A stretch of DNA of 64,000 nucleotides from Lathyrus oleraceus (lineage: Eukaryota; Streptophyta; Magnoliopsida; Fabales; Fabaceae), in assembly GCF_024323335.1 (NCBI RefSeq), contig NC_066582.1, forward strand, positions 87,168,944-87,232,943, written 5' to 3'. The notes under the pieces were generated by a model. The model was not told the DNA's origin, did not search any database, and saw only the letters and a program-made list of their open reading frames with translations. Both the position numbers and the translations under genes were made by a program. The first letter of the stretch is position 1. The number at the start of each line of letters is the position of its first letter. This document shows positions 1-10,249 of this stretch, piece by piece.

Positions 1-2302
1 TATTAGCATACATCTAGACAGTTATATTCACAGTATGGAAAAATTAAAGTGCGAAAAATAAGACTACGCTATTACATGGCTTCGGGGTGGGGGGTACATA
101 ATTTAAAAGGGGATATAAAATATCTAAATCTTAATTAACGAGTACAAAATTAAAAGGGCATACAAAATAATAAAACCTAATTAAACTAAAAAGAAAGAAA
201 TAAAAAAAAATCCTAATTAAATCTATTACATAGAAAGTTCATGACAAATGAAATAAATAAACTAAATTTAAGAATGAATTAAGAATATTTTTAGTCTATA
301 ATAATAGAAACTTTTTTTTTTATGAATTTATGGAAAAACTTAGACTAAATTGATAGAAATTTTTAAAGAAAAGAGAAAAAAAATATAATTAGATTTTTAT
401 TATTCAAAATAGACTACCACCATTAAAATAGACTACCAACGAGCCATGTTGGTCCATTCGTTATTTATTCGCCTTCATTAAAATATATATTAATTCTACA
501 TGGAAATTCCCATTTTGACACAACACCACCATGCATGTTACAACTTTCTCTCTTACGGCAAGCTACTTTATTTTTTTCTCATGCTGTTTCTTTCATGTGA
601 ATACAACAAACCTGTAACTTCATCTTATATCAAACCACACACATAAAATAAGATCATATGTAATCATCATGCAATAATAAAAATAGCCATGCACAAATCA
701 AGAAGCTTATATTATTTTACTCATGTATTAGTTCTCTTTACTGCAAGTGATAATGATAAAACAAACCTTACACATACATGCTAAAGACAACCAAGGATTT
801 ATATTATCACCATTATATCATCATCATAATTATTATGTAATAACAACATGTGAAATAAACATAATCATGCTAGAAACAACACTCATATAATAATAATTAA
901 ATGGAAGATATAATTCTTTAATCATGCAAACAGAATTTCTTCAACATGCTATGACATATCAAGAACAGATGCATAATTGAATAAAGCAATATCCACATCC
1001 ACCAAACCATGAATACATCATCTCAATATATATATTAAACCAATATTATTCATGCATGAATTAAGGAGTATTGCAAGGTAATCATGCTGGATGCAAATTC
1101 CATAATGAACACTTACTGGGGATTTGATTCTTCTAGCTTGCTCACTGTATGTGTGTTGTTCTTATTCAGGCTATGAGTGCTTTATGGTTGCTTCTCTTTT
1201 CCCTGCCCGTGAATCTTCTTGCTTCTGCCTTGCCTTGTGTATCTTCTTCTGCTGTATCTCTCCTCTTTTTCGTCTTTTCCTCTCGCTGCAGCCATATGAA
1301 GTATTTATAATGGTGTGGATTAGGGTTTAACCTTGCTAAATATTTGGATCCCTCCCTGTACTTTAGGATCTCACCATATAATTTAGGAGAGTTAGCTCTA
1401 ACATTTTGCATGGGCTGGTATTTCAAAAGTTCAAATTCCACGTGAGGCATGGAATACTCATTCAAACTTCACTTTTCTAAATTATAATAAAATGCAATTT
1501 AATAATAAACCAAAAATAAAATTAATTTAAAGCTTTAATTGCACAATTAAAATTTAAATTTTTGTTATTAAATTAGAGCCAAAATTATTTTTATAAAACA
1601 AAACCATCACATGATAAATAATACTATGATTATTTATATATTTTTAGTTTGGATTTGGTCTTAAATATCTATTATTATAAATAAATATTTATTAAATACA
1701 AATATTATTATAAATAATGAATAATTTAAATGACTTTTAACAAATAAAAATTAATTTAAATTTTAGTTACATAATTGAATTAAAATTTAAACCTATTTCT
1801 ATTTTTACTTTCATCATTTAAAAAAAATCAAAATTATTCTTACTTATATCAACCAAAATTATTTTATAATTTATGGGCTTTTAAAAAATGTTACTCTTAT
1901 AAATAAATTTTATTAAGTAAAAAACGTGAATTACTAAATAAATACTATTTATAAATAATGAATAAATGGAACATGAGTCACTAAATTATAAAAAATAGTT
2001 ATTATAATTTAATGAGCTTTAACAAATAAAATTAATTTAAAATTTTAATTATACAATTAAAATTCAAATCTATTTTTATTTATCATTAAATTAAAACTAT
2101 TTTATTTATATATATAATTTATTTATATCATACAGATAACCAAAATCATTATTATTTTTTATATCTGTATCACATAATAAATAAATTAAAATTTATAATT
2201 TATATGAGAATGTATGCTAATGAATGAATGCAAATGTGAAATGAATGCCATGCATGAATCAATTTATCATAAAAATTAACAGGCAAATTTTGGGGTATGA
2301 CA
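1..2302 (-). repeat. Ogre-A 3' LTR (truncated by window start)
   Basis: Nearly identical to 14329-16492 apart from scattered substitutions and one replaced block (413-610 here, about 198 bp, versus 14738-14799, about 62 bp). It ends GGGGTATGACA, which is the TGTCATACCCC 5' end of the LTR on the minus strand. It is very AT-rich from about 1480 to 2270. The first ~980 bp of the LTR lie left of the window. Confidence 0.93.
1302..1309 (-). promoter_or_regulatory. LTR TATA box
   Basis: TATAAATA on the minus strand in a GC-richer island of the LTR. The same octamer occurs at the equivalent place in the other two Ogre LTRs of this kind (15490-15497 and 61919-61926), followed on the minus strand by C/T/G-rich sequence as expected for a transcript start. 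Conservation between diverged LTRs supports it as the core promoter; the start site itself is inferred. Confidence 0.6.
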
Positions 2303-2314
2303 GTTGCCCCTGTT
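2303..2314 (-). other. Polypurine tract of Ogre-A
   Basis: Minus strand reads AACAGGGGCAAC directly before the 3' LTR (TGTCATACCCC). The same tract adjoins the LTR at 16493 and at 62190. It is the plus-strand priming site for reverse transcription in this element type. Confidence 0.75.
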
Positions 2315-2536
2315 CAATATTCTTAAACCGAGAGAATTAGAATGGTATGTACGCCATTCGTGATCTGGAGGTGGAAGATTATTGAACACTTAGAATGCCC
2401 CAAAAATTTGCACTTGTTAATTAAAAGATAGTCTTGATGGAGATGGGCTTAAAGATGCCATCCAGAAAGTTTGATGATGAGAGCTTCAGAATGCGTCGTA
2501 CATTAGACCATATCTGAAGACATGGGTGTCACACTG

Positions 2537-3135
2537 GGTCATACGCTAGACCGTATAATGAGTCATCCATTAGGTGATATTAGGGTGAGATGAACCTGAT
2601 GAGATAAGGATCAGAATGGGTCATACGCTAGACCGTATCTGAGTAGCAGAGTGAGCCGTCCGTTAGGCTGTATCTGGAGAAATAAAGATCAGAATGGATC
2701 GTACGCTAGATCGTATCTGAGTAGTAGAATGAGCCGTCTGTTAGGCTGTATCTGGCGATAAAAAGTAGTCGTACGCTAGACTACATTTCAGAATGTACCG
2801 TACGCTAGGTAGTATCTGATGAGAAGAGCCAGACTGGGTCGTACACTAGACCGTATCTGAGTTGCAGAATGATCCGTCCATTAGGCTGTATCTGAGGATA
2901 AAAGATTAGAATGGATCATACGCTAGATCGTATCTGAGTAGCAGAATGAGCCGTCCATTAGGTTGTATCTGATGATAAAAGGGGTAGTCATACGCTAGAC
3001 TACATTTCAGAATGTACCGTATGCTAGGTAGTATCTGAGGGGATGAATATCCAAATGGGTCGTACGCTAGACCGTATTGGAACAGTTGAAGGAACCATAC
3101 GTTAGGCTGAATCAGAATGAGCCGTACGTTAGGCT
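2537..3135 (-). repeat. Ogre 3' UTR tandem array of hairpin units
   Basis: A run of short units spaced about 29-43 bp, each with an 8-nt core close to GTACGCTA (plus strand) between complementary arms: GGTC/GACC (2537-2552, 2619-2634), AGCC/GGCT (2654-2669, 2732-2747, 3120-3135), GATC/GATC (2697-2712), GTAGTC/GACTAC (2765-2784) and TACC/GGTA (2796-2811). Units are joined by GTATCTGAG-like linkers. Tandem repeats are known in Ogre 3' UTRs; the compensating arms are what I see here. Related arrays lie at 16725-16927 and 62419-63030. Confidence 0.85.
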
Positions 3136-4331
3136 ATATCTAATAATATTTGTATATGTTGTATTTGCAATAAATGTCTGGGATGGGCTTAAAGATGCCA
3201 TCATTAAGAGGATATCAGAATGCTTGTCAGAATGAATATTCATATGGATTATATCTGAAAGATGTATCTGAATCTTGAATGTAATCGATAAAGATATCTG
3301 TCTGAATGAATCTTTATTTTGACTGTATCAGGAGGATAATTAACCTGGAAAAAAAAGAGTTAGCCTCATGCCATGTCATGATGCATGAGATGTTTTATGC
3401 TCTTGAAAATAAATGCGAACATTGCATGCATGTATATGCTGTGAAATGATGCATGAATGAATTATGCGTCTGAAATTTTTTGTCATGGGAAAATAAATCC
3501 CGATATTCTGGTTGGAGATATTTGTATTGATGACCCTTTCTTAACTAGGGATATTTGATTTCTGTCTGATGGTAGAAATATTCAACAGAACATGCCTGGG
3601 GATAAAAGAGATGACCAGTCTGTCTAGTAGTGCCAATTTCTTCTGGGAATAACTGGTTTTGCTGGGGAATAGGATTTGCAACCGGATTTGTTAGAACGCA
3701 TGGTTAAACCTTATCCTTGATCCTAAAGTCTTTTAGTAATTGCTATTTCTATTTTATGCATGTATTTTCGGTAAACATCAATCATATTCAAATGCATATA
3801 TTAATTCGAATTAAATCAATGGACGTTTATGCAAACAAAACGAAGAAAGTAAAACAAAAGTATCTTTTTGGAAATAAAATTGTATTGATTTTGAAAGAGG
3901 GCCTATAAACAAGCAATTTTAATACAAGGAGACAGAAATCCTAGTAAGAGGAAATTGTCAAGAAAGCAAAGAAAAAACAGCTATGAAAAAAAAGTCCTGT
4001 TGATTTTAATTCTACTACTGCTATTATGTCTTCAAGCATCTCATCTCTTGTTGTCGGATAGAAGTGATTGGCTTGTTCAGTCTCTTTGACTTTGGTGAAG
4101 CTGACCGAGAACGGGACATAGTCATACGCTTTAATCCCTAATTTTTGCCTGAACCGCCTTTTCAGGTTTTCAGTCCACCAGGATACCCTGTTTTGCCCAA
4201 GCCGCCTTTTCAGGTTTTCGACTTGCCGGGTGTACATTTTTATATGTTTATCCCTAATTTTTGCCCGAACCCTTTTGGTTCGTCGGGATGCCCTTACTTT
4301 TGCCTAGATATGTCGACCTAGCGGGTCTCTT
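3136..4331 (-). other. Ogre-A 3' UTR between pol stop and repeat array
   Basis: No credible gene. Just downstream of the integrase stop (4131-4290) the minus strand has three related segments, two of them including CAAAAATTAGGG. One carries an arm pair CCTGAA/TTCAGG around AAGGCGG (about 4147-4167), another CGAACC/GGGTTCG. A 98-codon open frame over this stretch has no recognisable domain and looks fortuitous. The rest (3200-3900) is unremarkable AT-rich spacer. Confidence 0.5.
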
Positions 4332-6386
4332 TTATACGTAGTATTTTATAACTATGTCCGCGTTCACGGGATGCGGGAAATCTTCGCCATCCATTGTAGC
4401 AAGCATCATGGCTCCACCAGAGAATACCTTCTTAATTACAAATGGCCCTTCGTATGTGGGAGTCCATTTTCCTCTAGGATCACCTTGTGGTAGAATGATA
4501 CGCTTTATCACCAAGTCGCCAATTTGATACACCTGTCTCTTGACTTTTTTATTAAATGCCTGGGTCATGCGCTTCTGATATATCTGTCCATGACAAACAG
4601 TCGCAAGTCTCTTTTCATCAATCAAATTTATCTGATCGAGTCGAATCTGAATCCATTCATCTTCATCTAAGCCTGCATCTTTCATAATTCTTAGAGAGCG
4701 AATCTGAACTTCCACTGGTAAAACGGCTTCCATTCCGTAGACTAAAGAGAAAGAAGTTGCCCCTGTCGAAGTGCGTACTGAAGTGCGATAACCATGAAGA
4801 GCAAATGGTAACATCTCATGCCAGTCTTTGTATGTTACTGTCATCTTTTGTATAATCTTCTTAATATTCTTATTAGCAGCTTCTACGGCGCCATTCATCT
4901 TTGACCGGTACGGAGAAGAGTTATGGTGTTTTATTTTGAATTGCGTGCAGAGTTCAGTAATCATCTTGTTGTTCAAATTAGTACCATTATTAGTGATAAC
5001 TCTTTCAGGGATGTTATACCGATAAATAAGACTATTCTTGATGAACCGTGCCACCACATTCTTGATGACAGAAGCAAATGAGGTTGCCTCTACCCACTTC
5101 GTAAAGTAATCAATAGCAACAAGAATGAAACGATGTCCATTAGAAGCAGTAGGTTTAATCTCTCCAATCATATCAATGCCCCACATTGCAAAGGGCCAAG
5201 GGGCTGTCAACACGTTCAATGGAGTAGGAGGTACATGTACTTTGTCCGCATAGATCTGGCACTTGTGACAAGTTCTGGAGTGATGGTGGCAATCAGCTTC
5301 CATGGTAGACCAATAATACCCTGATCTCAGAATCTTCTTGGCCATCGTATGTCCACTAGAATGAGTCCCAAAAATACCGTCATGCATGTCTTCCATAATC
5401 TTTTCTGCTTCCTTTTTATCCATACAGCGAAGCAAAGTCGAATCATGATTAAGTTTGTATAATACTCCATTACTCAAAAAGAATTTAGTGGAGAACTTCC
5501 TCAGAAATTTTCTATCATTGATGGATGCCCCTTCAGGGTATTCCTGAGTTTCTAAATATCTTTTTACTTCGTGGAACCAAGGTTTCTCTTCTACTTCATC
5601 AGCATTAAGTTCATAACAATATGCTGGTTCATCTAATCGTTCAATGGTGATCATGGGAGCTTCATTGTCCCATCTGACTCTGAACATAGATGACATGGTA
5701 GCCAATGCGTGTGCCAACTGATTCTCTTCTCGTGGAATATGTTCGAATGTAATCTCTTCAAAGTATGGGATTAATGTCAACACCTGCTCTCGATAAGGGA
5801 TGAGATTCGGATGTTTAGTGTCCCATTCTCCTTTGATCTGACTGATTACTAAGGCTGAGTCTCCGTACACACTCAAAAACTTGATTCTCAGGTCTATAAC
5901 AGCTCTGAGTCCCAAAATACATGCTTCATACTCAGCCATATTATTGGTACAATCAAAATATAGTCTAGCAGTGAAAGGCATATGGCAACCCTTAGGAGAA
6001 ATAATTACAACACCAACACCATTGCCCAATGCATTAGAAGATCCACCAAAAACCATAGTCCATCGGGATCCCAGTTCGGGTCCTTCATCCGGTCCAGGTT
6101 CTTCATAATCAGTAACAAGCATAACATCCTCATCAGGGAACTCAAAATTCATAGATTGGTAATCATCAACTGCTTGATGAGCCAAATGATCAGCTAACAC
6201 GCTTCCTTTGATTGCTTTCTGGGTAGTATAATGGATATCATACTCTGTTAAAATCATCTGCCATCTTGCTATTCTTCCGGAGAGAGCAGGTTTCTCAAAT
6301 ATATATTTGATAGGATCCATCTTAGAAATCAATAAAGTGGTATGATTCAACATATACTGTCTTAGTCGGCGAGCAACCCAAGCCAA
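4332..6386 (-). CDS. Ogre pol C-terminal part: RNase H (dual) and integrase, catalytic residues lost
   Basis: A 684-codon open frame continuing the RT frame after one nonsense codon (6393-6395). In order: the end of the retroviral-type RNase H; a second RNase H (about residues 108-235); the integrase zinc region (CHKC, near 375); the integrase core (WGIDMIG near 405, E in VEAANKN near 500); and a C-terminal GPF-containing domain. A second, archaeal-type RNase H is an established trait of Tat-lineage elements. Three changes look inactivating: FGGSSN where FDGSSN is expected, NQLAHAL where NQLADAL is expected, and ITNNGT where ITDNGT is expected for the second integrase Asp. The frame is therefore open but probably cannot complete integration. 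RNase H removes RNA from the RNA-DNA hybrid and integrase inserts the cDNA. Confidence 0.9.
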   Translation of the reverse strand: MAWVARRLRQYMLNHTTLLISKMDPIKYIFEKPALSGRIARWQMILTEYDIHYTTQKAIKGSVLADHLAHQAVDDYQSMNFEFPDEDVMLVTDYEEPGPDEGPELGSRWTMVFGGSSNALGNGVGVVIISPKGCHMPFTARLYFDCTNNMAEYEACILGLRAVIDLRIKFLSVYGDSALVISQIKGEWDTKHPNLIPYREQVLTLIPYFEEITFEHIPREENQLAHALATMSSMFRVRWDNEAPMITIERLDEPAYCYELNADEVEEKPWFHEVKRYLETQEYPEGASINDRKFLRKFSTKFFLSNGVLYKLNHDSTLLRCMDKKEAEKIMEDMHDGIFGTHSSGHTMAKKILRSGYYWSTMEADCHHHSRTCHKCQIYADKVHVPPTPLNVLTAPWPFAMWGIDMIGEIKPTASNGHRFILVAIDYFTKWVEATSFASVIKNVVARFIKNSLIYRYNIPERVITNNGTNLNNKMITELCTQFKIKHHNSSPYRSKMNGAVEAANKNIKKIIQKMTVTYKDWHEMLPFALHGYRTSVRTSTGATSFSLVYGMEAVLPVEVQIRSLRIMKDAGLDEDEWIQIRLDQINLIDEKRLATVCHGQIYQKRMTQAFNKKVKRQVYQIGDLVIKRIILPQGDPRGKWTPTYEGPFVIKKVFSGGAMMLATMDGEDFPHPVNADIVIKYYV

Positions 6387-6392
6387 AGCACA

Positions 6393-7803
6393 TCAAGTTT
6401 TCTCAAGCAGTGAGTATCTTGTTTCACAGTCGGTAAACTTTTTGCTAAGGTAGTATATTGCATGCTCTTTTCGACCAGACTCGTCATGTTGCCCCAGCAC
6501 ACACCCCATTGAATTTTCTAACACGGCCAAATACATGATTAGAGGTTTTCCTTCAACCGGTGGCATCAAAATTGGAGGTTCTTGGAGATACTTCTTGATT
6601 TTGTCAAAAGCTTCTTGACATTCATCGTTCCATATTATCTCTTGATTTTTCCTCAGTAATTTGAAGATGGGTTTGCAAGTAGCAGTCAAATGGGAGATAA
6701 ATCGGGGAATGTAATTCAAGCGTCCCAAGAAACCTCTGACTTCTTTATCTGTACGGGGAACTGGCATTTCTTGAATAGCTCTCACCTTAGTCGGGTCAAC
6801 CTCAATTCCTTTACCACTGACAATAAAGCCCAAGAGTTTACCGGATCTTACTCCAAAGGTGCATTTGTTCGGGTTCAATCTCAACTTGTATTTCTTCAAC
6901 CTCTCAAACAGTTTGTATAAATGATCGAGATGTTCTTCTTCAGCATGAGATCTGGCTATCATGTCATCCACATATACCTCCATTTCATGATGGATCATAT
7001 CATGGAACAAAACCACCATAGCACGCTGGTATGTTGCCCCTGCATTCTTTAAACCGAATGGCATTACTTTGTAACAGAAAGTGCCCCATTGCGTCACAAA
7101 CGTAGTTTTCTCCATGTCTTCAGGTGCCATCTTAATCTGGTTATAACCTGAGAATCCATCCATGAATGAGAATACATTGTGTTGAGCGGTGTTATCTACC
7201 AGAACATCAATGTGCGAAAGTGGAAAGTCATCTTTGGGACTTGCTTTATTCAAATCTCTGTAATCTACACACATTCGCACCTTACCATCCTTCTTTGGCA
7301 CTGGTACCACATTAGCAACCCATTGAGGATAAGAAGTAACAGCTAGAAAACCTGCATTAAATTGTTTCATAACCTCGACTTTGATTTTCTCAGACATTTC
7401 AGGACGCATGCGACGAACCTTTTGCTTAACAGGATGACAATCTTCCTTCATCGGCAAACGATGTACTACTATATCAGTATCCAGTCCTGGCATGTCTTCA
7501 TAAGACCAAGCAAAAATCTCTACATAGTCATGTAACATCTGAATCAATCTTTCTTTGACATTGTTTTCCAAGCCTGCTCCTATTTTGACTTCTTTCTTGT
7601 CTACTTCAGTACCCAGATTTACAATTTCAATTGATTCCTCATGCGGCTGTATAGTCTTTTCTTCTTGCAGTAACAGTCTGGCAAGCTCTCCAGGCACTTC
7701 GCAATCTTCCTCACTTCCATCCTCGGCTTGGTAGATCGGATTTTTAAAGCCATAATTAACAGTAGCAGAATTATTATCAACAGGATCCAGAGTGGATATG
7801 GAT
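6393..7803 (-). CDS. Ogre reverse transcriptase exon
   Basis: Open from the predicted intron acceptor (exon begins at 7803) to a TGA at 6393-6395. Counting from codon 7697, RT motifs are MCVDYRDLNK near residue 142, FMDGFSGYNQI near 178, MPFGLKNAG near 212 and the catalytic YVDD at 242-245, followed by the thumb and the start of the RNase H connection. The premature TGA lies in EKT-stop-CALAW, where a Cys codon would fit, so one base change separates this from the RNase H/integrase frame. RT copies element RNA into cDNA. The catalytic motifs look intact here. Confidence 0.9.
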
Positions 7804-8054
7804 CTGCAATTTGTTACGTGAGTGTGTGTAAGAAAACATAGCTTATTTGAAAGATGACATGAAAGATAAAGAGCGCAATATTTGAATGCAAAAAGTCCAT
7901 TGATTTATTGAATGTGAATATGCTTATGAAAATGACAAAACCCTTAACAAATTAGCTATTGTGCCCCGGGCATAGACACAATGCTTTAAGAAGTTCAATT
8001 ATTCATAATAAAAATTACAAAATTTGAAACACTAAAATAAACAATAACAATTAC
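7804..8054 (-). other. Predicted Ogre pro-pol intron
   Basis: On the minus strand a donor GTAATTG begins at 8054, two bases into the codon that precedes the protease-frame stop. A T-rich stretch runs to an acceptor ATTGCAG ending at 7804. Joining 8055 to 7803 completes a Glu codon and continues directly into the upstream-open RT frame (…ISTLDPVDN…), so splicing removes the stop and fuses protease to RT. A spliced intron at this place is established for Ogre elements; the exact sites are my prediction. Confidence 0.72.
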
Positions 8055-9808
8055 TCCTGACTAAAGGAAATCAGGATAGTGTCTTCAGCCTTCCAATTAT
8101 TGAGTCCGTCACCAATTGTTGGGAAAATCCAGCTATCCAAGTCGCAATCGCTATCAGCATCTTCTACATCATTAATCTGATCTTTGACTATCTTTTCAGA
8201 GCTAAACCCCATGCCAAATTTATCAGACTTGTACGGTACATCGATCAGTTGACCCCAGCCAGTACGACCACCATCTTCAACCACGGCTTGAGCATCTTTC
8301 AGAGAAATCATAGCAGGAGGAGCACGAATAACCTTGGGCACACGGGAAGTTGGCTTAAGGACAGGACTGGTCGGAGGAACTACTTCAAATGACTGAGAAG
8401 GAGTCTCAACGAATTCACCATCCATCTCGACATATCTGAAGGTATGCACACTACTGACAATATACTCTTCTTCTCCACACACAGTGACAATCTTGCCCTC
8501 TATTGGATACCTCAGCTTTTGATGGAGAGACGAAGCTACAGCACTTGCCCCATGGATCCAAGGGCGTCCCAGCAAGCAGGAATAGGCAGGACGAATGTTC
8601 ATTACATAACAGGTAGTGTTGAAGAGTTGAGGTCCTATCTTGATAGGGAGAACCACTTCACCATGGACAACACTCTTCGCACCATCGTAAGCACGCACCA
8701 CAACGCCACTAGGTTTCAGTTCAATGCTTTTACAGTCAAGCTTATCGAGCACAGCTTTCGGTAGCACATTCAAAGAAGAGCCATTGTCGATCAACACATG
8801 AGACAAGGTGATCCCCTTACACTCAATGGAGATATGCAGAGCTTTATTGTGATTCTTTCCTACTGGTGTCAGGTCAGCATCAGAAAAGCCTATGCCATTA
8901 TCAACAACCAAGTTAGCAACATAATTTTCTAACTGATCGACAAATGTCTCCTGAGGTACATGAGCGGTCTTCAAGAATTTTATCAACGCATTGGCATGAG
9001 ATTCAGAAGATAACAACAAGGATAACATCGAAATTTTAGACGGAGTATGCCCCAGCTGTTCTACCACATCAAAATCACTCTTACGGATGATTTTCAGCAT
9101 TTCTTCCATTTCCTGCTTGGCAACATCTTCGGTAGTAACTTCGACTGGTGTCTTTGACTGAGAAGGATTGATTACTGGTCCCTTTCCTCGAGTTTCAGGG
9201 GTGGGAGGTGAGATTTTTGGAGAGAAGATCCTTCCACTTCGAGTAATTTTACTAGTCCCAACAATGTCAACGTCATTAAGATTAGCAGAATTATCATCTT
9301 GCTTTATGCCGTGGATGTAAACATCACCTCCATAATTCCACGGAATGGCTTTGCTTGAGGAATACGGTACTGGGCCAGGTGCAGTAATGATTAGGGGAGC
9401 TACCTTGGGCTCAGCAGTAATCTTCACAGGCACTCTAGTAGCAGTAATCTTCACTGGAACTTTGGACCTAGCAATCATAGATATTTCTTCAATAGGGTTT
9501 TCCACCTTAGGAATCTTTTCAAAGAGAATTGTACGATCATCCATCAGCCGTTGAATACCATTCCTCAACTTCAAGCAATCATTGGGTCGGAGTATACAGA
9601 GATCACAATTTTCAGCACAACTTGGAAATAAACCAGCTTGCAATAAATTCTTCTTGATGATCAGGAGAGGAGATGCTAAGTCAGCTACATTAGTAATGTG
9701 AGAATTGTCATCCACAACATTAACAGTCTTGTCATGATTAGGCATAGGAGCAGTGATGACATTAGGAGTCTCCGGAGGATCAAATTCAATTTCTCCAGCG
9801 TCGATCAT
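8051..9808 (-). CDS. Ogre aspartic protease region of gag-pol
   Basis: A 585-codon frame in line with gag, from which it is split by a TAG at 9812-9814 where a Gln codon fits. The retropepsin-like core lies around residues 320-410: VLIDNGSSLNVLP holds the catalytic Asp in the DNGSS form common in Ogre-type proteases, and ACLLGRPWIHG-like sequence (YSCLLGRPWIHGA) marks the flap end. The first ~300 residues are Pro/Ile/Thr-rich linker with repeated VPVKITA-like segments. It releases mature Gag and Pol proteins from the polyprotein. The frame ends at a TAA that the adjacent intron would splice out. Confidence 0.85.
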   Translation of the reverse strand: MIDAGEIEFDPPETPNVITAPMPNHDKTVNVVDDNSHITNVADLASPLLIIKKNLLQAGLFPSCAENCDLCILRPNDCLKLRNGIQRLMDDRTILFEKIPKVENPIEEISMIARSKVPVKITATRVPVKITAEPKVAPLIITAPGPVPYSSSKAIPWNYGGDVYIHGIKQDDNSANLNDVDIVGTSKITRSGRIFSPKISPPTPETRGKGPVINPSQSKTPVEVTTEDVAKQEMEEMLKIIRKSDFDVVEQLGHTPSKISMLSLLLSSESHANALIKFLKTAHVPQETFVDQLENYVANLVVDNGIGFSDADLTPVGKNHNKALHISIECKGITLSHVLIDNGSSLNVLPKAVLDKLDCKSIELKPSGVVVRAYDGAKSVVHGEVVLPIKIGPQLFNTTCYVMNIRPAYSCLLGRPWIHGASAVASSLHQKLRYPIEGKIVTVCGEEEYIVSSVHTFRYVEMDGEFVETPSQSFEVVPPTSPVLKPTSRVPKVIRAPPAMISLKDAQAVVEDGGRTGWGQLIDVPYKSDKFGMGFSSEKIVKDQINDVEDADSDCDLDSWIFPTIGDGLNNWKAEDTILISFSQE

Positions 9809-9811
9809 ATC

Positions 9812-10228
9812 CTATATCTTATTCTTCAACAACCAACAATCGTTTGTATCATGCCCGGGGCTATCGGAGTAATATGCACACCTGACATTGGGATTATAAC
9901 GAGGAGAAGTAGTGTTGGGATTTGCAGGAGGATCTCTGAGGGTAATTAAATTTGCTTTTAGCATACCCTGCAGTGCTTGTGCTAAAGTCATATTGATCTT
10001 GGTAAACTGCCTTCTTGGCCTCTCTTGTCTGTGTTGGAAGTTTTGAGATGGCGGTGCTGCAATCGTAACTGCTCCAACAGTATGGTCACGATTTTTCTTG
10101 TTATGACCCCTTTGACCGTACACAGCATTTGATTCATTCTTCCCCTGATAGGACTTTTTGGTGCTTGCAGAGGTAGCCGCCTGTATCTTTCCACTTCGAA
10201 TGTCGCTTTCAACACGTTCACCCGTCAA
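9812..10228 (-). CDS. Ogre Gag C-terminal part with zinc-knuckle-like motif
   Basis: A short open piece in the same frame as the Gag N-terminal part, separated from it by the stop at 10250-10252. The C-terminus has CAYYSDSPGHDTNDC, a Cys/His cluster like the nucleocapsid knuckle of Ogre Gag, followed by WLLKNKI and then the TAG that separates it from the protease frame. The region before it is basic and Gln/Arg-rich, consistent with RNA binding. There is no independent start; it is a fragment of one polyprotein. Confidence 0.8.
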   Translation of the reverse strand: MTGERVESDIRSGKIQAATSASTKKSYQGKNESNAVYGQRGHNKKNRDHTVGAVTIAAPPSQNFQHRQERPRRQFTKINMTLAQALQGMLKANLITLRDPPANPNTTSPRYNPNVRCAYYSDSPGHDTNDCWLLKNKI

Positions 10229-10249
10229 TATAAGTTCAGTGAAACCCGA

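Noticed and set aside
1124..1465. Open frames on both strands inside the left Ogre LTR, repeated at 15312-15653
   Set aside because: They are conserved only because the LTR is duplicated. The minus-strand frame starts upstream of the TATA box, so the LTR transcript would not contain its start.
2537..3135. CRISPR-like array because of regular short repeats
   Set aside because: Plant DNA, units are degenerate with no unique spacers, and the same array is part of Ogre 3' UTRs at three places.
5881..6197. Plus-strand frames opposite Ogre pol
   Set aside because: Antisense shadows of the RNase H coding sequence; no independent signals.
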